Of a DNA stretch of 64,000 nucleotides, positions 58,770 through 64,000 are shown piece after piece. Source of the stretch: Nonomuraea fuscirosea (lineage in GTDB: Bacteria > Actinomycetota > Actinomycetes > Streptosporangiales > Streptosporangiaceae). Location of the stretch: positions 496,001-560,000 of the forward strand of contig NZ_PVNG01000003.1 in assembly GCF_003001935.1 (NCBI RefSeq), read 5' to 3'. The notes below the pieces were generated by a model, which worked only from the letters and a program-made list of their open reading frames with translations, did no database searches and was not told the DNA's origin. Position 1 is the stretch's first letter; the number at the start of each line of letters is the position of its first letter. Made by a program: the position numbers and the translations under genes.

Positions 58770-59081
58770 GTGGAATCGGCTCTGAAGCCCTTCCGGGCAC
58801 TCGCGTACGTGGTCGGCGTCATGCTGCTCGTGCTCTGCGTCGGCATGGTGCTGCGCTACGGCTTCGACCAGCCGGCCATGTCGAAGATCATCGCCCCGAT
58901 CCACGGCGGGCTCTACATGATCTATCTGATCACGGTGATGAACCTGGGCATGAAGGCGCGCTGGGCGTGGCCGTACATGCTCGGTGTCATGCTCGGCGGC
59001 ACGGTGCCGTTCCTGTCCTTCTACGTGGAGCGACGGGTGACCCAGCGCGTGCAGACGGCGCTGGCCGCGGCGGAGGCCTGA
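58770..59081 (+). CDS. DUF3817 membrane protein
   Basis: 103 residues from GTG 58770, just two bases after the SURF1 stop. Three helices: ALAYVVGVMLLVLCVGMVLRYG, APIHGGLYMIYLITVMNLGMKA and WAWPYMLGVMLGGTVPFLSFYVERRV. HGGLYMIYLI is the DUF3817 core. The same small proteins follow SURF1 or sit near respiratory genes in many actinomycetes; function unknown, perhaps oxidase assembly. Confidence 0.9.
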   Translation: MESALKPFRALAYVVGVMLLVLCVGMVLRYGFDQPAMSKIIAPIHGGLYMIYLITVMNLGMKARWAWPYMLGVMLGGTVPFLSFYVERRVTQRVQTALAAAEA

Positions 59082-59118
59082 CCGGGCTGCGCCCGATCGG
59101 GCCCCGCCGCCGAGAGCC

Positions 59119-59310
59119 TCAGCGGCCGATGCCGCGCCTGCGGGCCCGCTTGAGCCGCTCACGCTGCGACGGGTCGAGCATCAGGTAGCCGACCACAGGG
59201 GCGGCGACCAGGCCGAGGACGACCAGCAAGGTGACCCAACCGGGCAAGAAGATCAGCGAGAGCAGAACCGCGGCGCCTGCGCCGATGGCGTACTTCTGAA
59301 CTGGCGACAT
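59119..59310 (-). CDS. 63-aa two-helix membrane protein
   Basis: Starts ATG 59310, with GAGG immediately upstream and GGAGGA a little further. MSPVQKYAIGAGAAVLLSLIF, a second helix (WVTLLVVLGLVAAPVVGYLML) and a basic tail (DPSQRERLKRARRRGIGR). Hairpin in the membrane with cytoplasmic ends. Function unknown. The open frame continues further upstream, but that part is not protein-like. Confidence 0.7.
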   Translation of the reverse strand: MSPVQKYAIGAGAAVLLSLIFLPGWVTLLVVLGLVAAPVVGYLMLDPSQRERLKRARRRGIGR

Positions 59311-59433
59311 CCTCAACTTCCTCCGAACGCGGAGCGCGCGCCCCGCCTCTCCCACATTCTGCGTCCTCTGTCCAACGTGTGAACCCGTCGCTGAGGTTCC
59401 GTTCGCGATGTATCGCAATCGTTGTGCCGGAGG

Positions 59434-60537
59434 TCAAGCACTTCCTGAGGCGATCCTGAGCAGGTCGCGGCGGAGCTCGTCCAGTGTGGGACGTTCCAAC
59501 GGGTTGCCCGACAGGAGCCGGAAGAGCACCGGAGCCAGCGGGCCCGCCCGCCGCAGCGGCGCGCCCGGCGCGGGCGGCCCGCCCTCGACGGCGGTGAACA
59601 GGGTGGCCCCGAGCGACCAGAGATCGGCGGCCTGGGTGGCGGCGCCCTCGGGAGCCGTGTACGCCGGGAGCGTTCCCGGCCCCGGCAGCGGCGTCAGCCG
59701 GGCCCGGCCCCAGACGTCGATGAGCACGTTCCCCGGATGCACGCCGCCGTGGAACCCGCCCCAGTCCGCCAGCCGGTCGAGCACGGCCAGCCCGATCGCG
59801 GCCACCTGGGCCGGCGGCAGCGGGCCCGACGCCCTGACCACGGTGTCCAGCGGCCGGTCCACCGCCAGCCGCTCCAGCGTCTCGCGCACCACCTCCGCCG
59901 GCGGCGGCCCCAGGCTTCCCGACGAGCTCTTCACCGGCCGGAGCATCGCCCTGACCAGCGACCTGAACGGGTCGGCGCCCTCGGTGGGCGCCCGGCCCGG
60001 CGGCCGGCCCTCGACCGCGAAGTGCAGCGTGGCCGCCAGCGCCCACAGGTCGGCGGAGGGCAGCATGCTGAGACTGGGGAAGCCGAACCCGGTGAGCACC
60101 GCCCGGCCGGTCGTGGTCAGCAGCACGTTGCCGGGATCGACCCGGCCGTGCACGATCCCCGCCGCGTGCGCCGCGGTCAGCGCAGACAGGACGCAGACGC
60201 CGATCCTGGCCGCCTGCGGGACGGGCAGCGGACGGCGCGAGCGGACGGTCTGCTCCAGCGACGCCCCCGAGACGAACTCCATGACCAGCCACGGCTCGCC
60301 GTCCTCGACCAGCACGTCGAGCACGCGCACGACGAAGGCGTGACGCAGCGCGGTCGCCCTGCGCGCCTCCTGCAGAGCGGCCTCGCGCAGCTCAGGGGGC
60401 ACCCGTAGGCGCCTGACCGCGACGTCGCGGTGTTCCGCCTCGTCGAAGGCCAGCCGTACGGATCCCGCCCCCAAGGGATTCAGCAGCCGGTAGCGACCGT
60501 TCAGTTTCCTGGTCTCATCAGCCATTCCGAGTCGCAC
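59434..60537 (-). CDS. Tandem protein-kinase-like protein with lost catalytic residues
   Basis: 367 residues from GTG 60537 (GGGGAG upstream; ATG 60525 is the alternative). Domain 1 (about 15-215) follows the Pkn2 fold: RYRLLNPLGAGSVRLAFD, but the VAVK Lys is Arg (VAVRRLRV), the HRD motif reads HGRVDPGNVLL with no catalytic Asp, and DFG reads GFG. Domain 2 (about 220-367) is a shortened C-lobe, HGGVHPGNVLIDVWG and AYTAPEGAATQAADLWSLGATLF. Both look inactive, so this is a pseudokinase, perhaps a scaffold or allosteric regulator. No membrane helix is seen. Confidence 0.85.
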   Translation of the reverse strand: MRLGMADETRKLNGRYRLLNPLGAGSVRLAFDEAEHRDVAVRRLRVPPELREAALQEARRATALRHAFVVRVLDVLVEDGEPWLVMEFVSGASLEQTVRSRRPLPVPQAARIGVCVLSALTAAHAAGIVHGRVDPGNVLLTTTGRAVLTGFGFPSLSMLPSADLWALAATLHFAVEGRPPGRAPTEGADPFRSLVRAMLRPVKSSSGSLGPPPAEVVRETLERLAVDRPLDTVVRASGPLPPAQVAAIGLAVLDRLADWGGFHGGVHPGNVLIDVWGRARLTPLPGPGTLPAYTAPEGAATQAADLWSLGATLFTAVEGGPPAPGAPLRRAGPLAPVLFRLLSGNPLERPTLDELRRDLLRIASGSA

Positions 60538-60577
60538 GATAGCTCCCCGGCCGCCGCATGACCATGGGCCTGAGCGA

Positions 60578-61432
60578 TCAATCCGAACCGGCGCGCGACC
60601 AGCTCTCGTGGGCCGCGCGCACCTTGTGCCAGAGCCGGTCCTTCTCCTCGGCGCTCACGTCGTCCAGCGGCAGCAGGAACACGTCCGCCAGTGCCGCGTA
60701 GTAGTCGCGCGACGTGCACAGCGTCACCGACTGCGTGCCGTTCCCGAGGCGCTTCAGCTGCAGCCCGCGCAGGACGTCCACCCCGTAGGCGTCGCGCCGC
60801 TGCACCGTGGCCACGCGGACGAAACCCGAGGCCGGCGACGTGGTCAGGTGGCGGTGCATGTCGGCGAACGCCGACATCCGCGCCGGTTCGAGCCCGAAGT
60901 CCATGCCCTCGAACGAGCCCACGGGGTCGTGGTCGAGCCGCCAGCCGCCGGGCGCCACCTGCGACGGGCGCAGCACGTACCGGAACGGGCCCTGCCGGTA
61001 GCCGCCCGCGACCAGCGGCAGCGGCTCGTGCAGGGCGTCGCCGAGCCCAACGTCCACCAGCCAGGCACCGCCCGGATTGGCCTCCGACGGCAGGTCGCGC
61101 ACGGTGAGCACCAGGTGGTTGCCGGTGACGCCGGGCTCGCCGCCCCGGTTCTGCACGCCGCCGACGTGCCGGGTCACCTCGTAGCCGAGGGCCGCGAGCA
61201 GCTCCGAGAACGCGCCGTTGAGGTGGTAGCAGTAGCCACCCCTGCCACGCAGGATGCGCTCGGCCGACTCCAGCGGATCGACGGTCGTGGTGCGGCCGAG
61301 CCAGATCTCCAGCGCTTCGTAGGAAACCTTTTCGATGTGCGCGGCGTGCAGGGCGCGCAAGCCCTCCGCGCTCGCGGGAGCGCCGAGCAGCGCGGGCAGG
61401 CCGAGGCGGCGGAGGTATCCGGGGGTGTTCAC
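60578..61432 (-). CDS. Arylamine N-acetyltransferase
   Basis: 284 residues from GTG 61432. The catalytic triad is in place: Cys68 (RGRGGYCYHLNGAF), His106 (TGNHLVLTV) and Asp127 (GGAWLVDVGLGD). The family transfers acetyl or propionyl groups from CoA to arylamines. In mycobacteria the nat gene lies in a cholesterol-catabolism operon and uses propionyl-CoA, so a loose link to the sterol genes is possible. Here it stands alone, divergent from a response regulator. RHVGGVQNRGG and VATVQRRDAYGV are further family motifs. Confidence 0.93.
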   Translation of the reverse strand: MNTPGYLRRLGLPALLGAPASAEGLRALHAAHIEKVSYEALEIWLGRTTTVDPLESAERILRGRGGYCYHLNGAFSELLAALGYEVTRHVGGVQNRGGEPGVTGNHLVLTVRDLPSEANPGGAWLVDVGLGDALHEPLPLVAGGYRQGPFRYVLRPSQVAPGGWRLDHDPVGSFEGMDFGLEPARMSAFADMHRHLTTSPASGFVRVATVQRRDAYGVDVLRGLQLKRLGNGTQSVTLCTSRDYYAALADVFLLPLDDVSAEEKDRLWHKVRAAHESWSRAGSD

Positions 61433-61505
61433 GCCGCCAAGTCTGCACGGATTGTGCACGAATCGGGGAGTGTCGTCTGCACAGGCCGCTCGTAGTCTTT
61501 CGTAC

Positions 61506-62189
61506 GTGGCAGAGCAGCGACGCATTCTCGTGGTCGAGGACGACGTGACCATCGCGCTCGCCGTACGGAACAGGCTGGCCGCCGAGGGCTTCGACGTCAG
61601 GGTGGCCGGCGAGGGGCAGGACGCCCTCGTCCAGTACGGCAGCGCGGAACCGGATCTGGTGGTCCTCGACCGGCTGTTGCCCGGCATGGACGGGCTGGAG
61701 GTGTGCCGCAGGATGCAGGCGGCCAGGCCGGTGCCCGTCCTCATGCTGACCGCGCTGGGGGAGGAAACCGATGTGCTGGTCGGGCTGGGGGTCGGGGCCG
61801 ACGACTACCTGACCAAGCCGTTCAGCATGCGGGAGCTGGTGGCCAGGATCCACGCGCTGCTGCGCCGGGTGGAGCGCGCGGCCCAGCTGGCGGCCGAGGA
61901 CACCGTGATCAGGGTCGGCGAGGTGGAGATCGACACCGCCGCCCGCCGCGTCTTCGTCCGCGGCGCGGAGGCCCAGCTCACCAGGACCGAGTTCGACCTG
62001 CTGCGCCGCCTGGCCGAACGCCCGGGGCAGGTCTTCGAGCGCGACCGGCTGCTGTCGGACGTGTGGGGCTTCTCCGAGGCGGCGGCCACCAGGACCGTCG
62101 ACAGCCACGTCCGCGCGCTGCGCCGCAAGCTCGGCTCCGACGTCGTCCGCACGGTGCACGGCGTCGGGTACGCCCTGGTCCGGCGATGA
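61506..62189 (+). CDS. OmpR-family response regulator
   Basis: 227 residues from GTG 61506. Receiver: RILVVEDDVTIALAV, phospho-Asp in LVVLDRLLPGMDGLEV, Lys in DYLTKPFSMREL. Winged helix: LTRTEFDLLRRLAERPGQVFERDRLLSDVWGF and RTVDSHVRALRRKLG. TAGTCT lies 6 bases before the GTG, so the transcript may start at or near the codon. The stop overlaps the kinase start by 4 bp (ATGA). Confidence 0.95.
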   Translation: MAEQRRILVVEDDVTIALAVRNRLAAEGFDVRVAGEGQDALVQYGSAEPDLVVLDRLLPGMDGLEVCRRMQAARPVPVLMLTALGEETDVLVGLGVGADDYLTKPFSMRELVARIHALLRRVERAAQLAAEDTVIRVGEVEIDTAARRVFVRGAEAQLTRTEFDLLRRLAERPGQVFERDRLLSDVWGFSEAAATRTVDSHVRALRRKLGSDVVRTVHGVGYALVRR

Positions 62190-64000
62190 ACCCGCTCGAT
62201 TTTCTCGGCCGGATCAAGGTCAAGCTCGGCATCGTGATCGTGCTGGCCGTCGGGACCGCGTTCGTGGTGAACGAGCTCGGCATCCAGTCAGGGCTCACCC
62301 GCGAGACGCGCATCGCGGTCGCGGTCGTGCTGGCGCTGATCATGGTGCAGGTGCTGGCCATGGGCATGACCAAGCCACTGCGCCAGATGGCCAGCGCCGC
62401 CCAGACCATCGCCAAGGGCAGCTACACCCTGCGCGTGAACGCCACCTCCCGCGACGAGGTGGGCGAGCTGGCCAGGGCCTTCAACGCGATGGCGGCCGAC
62501 CTCGGCGAGGTCGACCGGCAGCGGCGCGAGCTCGTCGCCAACGTCAGCCACGAGCTGCGCACCCCCATCACCGGGCTGCGCGCCGTGCTGGAGAACGTGG
62601 TGGACGGCGTCTCCGCGCCCGACCCCGTCACCATGCGCACCGCGCTCGCCCAGACCGAACGGCTCGGCCGGCTCGTCGCCCAGCTGCTCGACCTGTCGCG
62701 GCTGGACTCCGGCACCCGCCTGATCGAGGCCGAGGCCGTCGAGCTGGCGCCGCTGATCGAGCAGGCGGTGCGCGAGGCCTCGCTGGCGCGCGAGGACGTC
62801 GTGATCCGCTCGTCCGTACCGGCCGGCCTGGTCGTGCGCGCCGACCCCGACCTGCTCGCCCAGGTGCTGGCGAACCTGCTCGACAACGCGGTACGGCACA
62901 GCCCGCCCGCGGGCGAGGTGGTCATCCGGGCCGCGGCGTCGGGCGCCGAGGTGCGGATGGAGGTCGCCGACCAGGGGCCCGGCATTCCGGCGTCGGCCAG
63001 GGCGCGCGTCTTCGAGCGCTTCTCCCGGCTGGACGCGGGGCGGGCGGCCGACTCGGGCGGGGCCGGGCTGGGGCTGGCCATCGTGAAGGAGATCGTCGAG
63101 CTGCACGGGGGATCCATTCGAATCGACGACGGTGCGGGTTGCCGGATGGTCGTCGAGCTACCAGGAAGGACGACGATGGCTGAGGCGCCATCAGAGGGTG
63201 CACGCGACACGGGGGACGTGGAGCGCTCACTGCCCGCCGAGCCGGCGGAGGAGGCCCTACCCGCTCCGGCCGGGCAACCGGTTGACGCGGTGCACGCGTC
63301 CGGGCCGCCGGCGAGTCCGGTCATGGCGGCGGGCGCGTCCTCGGACGGTGTGCCAGCGGAGAAGGCCCCGATGGCGACCGCCACGGCCGGCCCTGCCGCG
63401 GCGGCGGTCGTACGGACCGAGGTGCCCGGTGGTGGCGGGCCGGTCGGGGCCGGTCCGGCAGCGGGGCACGCCTGGCCGATCGCGCCGGGCGGGGGCGGGA
63501 TGCCGCCGGTGGGGATGCCGGTCTATCCGCCGCCGCGTGAGCCGTTCGCCGGTGGGCTGGGCCGGATGGTCGTCGGCGGCGTCCTCGGGCTGCTGGTCGG
63601 GCTGGTCGGCGGCATGTTCGCCGCCGTGCTGGCCAGCGTGGTCGTGGGGGACGGGGCGGCGCTGGTGACGCTCATCGGGTGCACCGCGCTCATGGGAGCA
63701 CTCGGCGCCTCGCTGGGAGCGGGGTCCGGCAGGCGGGCGATGGAGGCGTACCAGGCGGCCACCCGGGCGGGCCCGCACGCCGGCACCCCTGAGGGAAGCC
63801 AGGCCGGGGGGCTGGGCGGGGAGCCGTACCGGGGGCAGATGGGGCCGCCGCCGGCCTACGTGCCGCCGCCGCTCTTCCCCAGGCCCGAGGTGCCCGATCC
63901 GCCGCGCTGGCTGCTGCCCGCCGCCGTGGGCGCCGGCGTGTTCGCCGCGGTGGCGCTGCCGGAGGCGCAGGTCGGGCTGGGCATCGTGCTGGTCGCGATG
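62186..64000 (+). CDS. Sensor histidine kinase extended in frame into a membrane domain (3' end missing)
   Basis: At least 605 residues, no stop before the window ends. Two helices, a HAMP linker (MTKPLRQMASAAQTIAKGSYTLRV), HisKA with LVANVSHELRTPITGLRAVLEN, and HATPase_c with NLLDNAVRHSPPAGE, DQGPGIP and GLGLAIVKEIVELHGG. A normal kinase would end at about residue 328. Here the frame goes on through an Ala/Pro/Gly-rich linker of about 120 residues to new helices (MVVGGVLGLLVGLVGGMFAAVLASVVVG, LVTLIGCTALMGALGASLGAG), another Pro-rich stretch, and a further helix. An internal ATG at 63176 has GGAAGGA upstream, so a separate start there is possible. Partner of the OmpR regulator. Confidence 0.88.
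   Translation, partial: MNPLDFLGRIKVKLGIVIVLAVGTAFVVNELGIQSGLTRETRIAVAVVLALIMVQVLAMGMTKPLRQMASAAQTIAKGSYTLRVNATSRDEVGELARAFNAMAADLGEVDRQRRELVANVSHELRTPITGLRAVLENVVDGVSAPDPVTMRTALAQTERLGRLVAQLLDLSRLDSGTRLIEAEAVELAPLIEQAVREASLAREDVVIRSSVPAGLVVRADPDLLAQVLANLLDNAVRHSPPAGEVVIRAAASGAEVRMEVADQGPGIPASARARVFERFSRLDAGRAADSGGAGLGLAIVKEIVELHGGSIRIDDGAGCRMVVELPGRTTMAEAPSEGARDTGDVERSLPAEPAEEALPAPAGQPVDAVHASGPPASPVMAAGASSDGVPAEKAPMATATAGPAAAAVVRTEVPGGGGPVGAGPAAGHAWPIAPGGGGMPPVGMPVYPPPREPFAGGLGRMVVGGVLGLLVGLVGGMFAAVLASVVVGDGAALVTLIGCTALMGALGASLGAGSGRRAMEAYQAATRAGPHAGTPEGSQAGGLGGEPYRGQMGPPPAYVPPPLFPRPEVPDPPRWLLPAAVGAGVFAAVALPEAQVGLGIVLVAM

Noticed and set aside
1..64000. tRNA, rRNA, transposase, integrase or phage genes
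   Set aside because: I looked for TTCGAAT-type T-loops, cloverleaf ends, DDE motifs and integrase signatures and found none convincing.

Overview
The window is GC-rich throughout, uses GTG starts often, and its proteins look actinobacterial: DUF3068, DUF3817, SHOCT, an AftD-type DUF3367 protein and SURF1. I infer a filamentous actinomycete of the Streptosporangiales (Nonomuraea-like). This rests on content and style, not on a marker gene. No rRNA, tRNA, CRISPR array, transposase or phage gene was seen. No stretch longer than 300 bases lacks a gene.

Layout. 1-2.9 kb: the end of an OmpA-domain protein, then a lipoprotein HtrA-type protease behind an acyl-CoA synthetase. 3.0-6.9 kb: a Pro/Gly-rich membrane protein and a fused two-domain acyl-CoA dehydrogenase. 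6.9-19.1 kb: a cell-envelope glycan region. It has two GT-C-like membrane proteins, then a tight operon (44-aa membrane peptide, GT2, GT4, AftD-like protein joined by 4-bp overlaps), an acyltransferase-3 protein and a DUF3068 protein closed by a strong terminator.

19.1-28.3 kb is the most coherent pathway: a nitronate monooxygenase-family flavoprotein, an inserted vapBC-type module, an EchA19-like hydratase, and a five-gene operon (acyl-CoA synthetase, DUF35 protein, Ltp4-like and Ltp3-like aldolases, FadD19-like ligase). Gene content and order resemble the mycobacterial and rhodococcal genes that remove C-24-branched sterol side chains. Sequences matching the KstR and KstR2 operator consensus precede these genes. 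No KstR gene is in the window, so control would be in trans.

28.4-35.6 kb holds one 2391-aa protein: a trypsin-fold domain that seems to lack its catalytic His and Ser, a P-loop NTPase core and a very long TPR array, interrupted by in-frame minisatellites. 35.7-41.6 kb is a set of small regulator modules: LysE/LysR with a divergent cysteine-dioxygenase-like protein, an ArsR-type regulator with a symmetric AT-rich operator, TetR with a SnoaL-like protein, and AraC with an NmrA-like protein. 41.6-45.8 kb carries an M20 peptidase divergent from a class III aminotransferase plus alanine dehydrogenase.

45.9-54.3 kb contains a Sel1-repeat protein, a TauE-cupredoxin protein with a small Cys-rich partner, a SHOCT protein, a VOC protein and methyltransferase, an HTH plus Clp_N pair divergent from an FAD monooxygenase across an 18-bp inverted repeat, and a NarL-type two-component system. 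54.3-64 kb carries gamma-glutamyltransferase, a Baeyer-Villiger monooxygenase, SURF1, DUF3817, a tandem pseudokinase-like protein, arylamine N-acetyltransferase, and an OmpR regulator with a histidine kinase that is extended in frame into a membrane domain and runs off the end.
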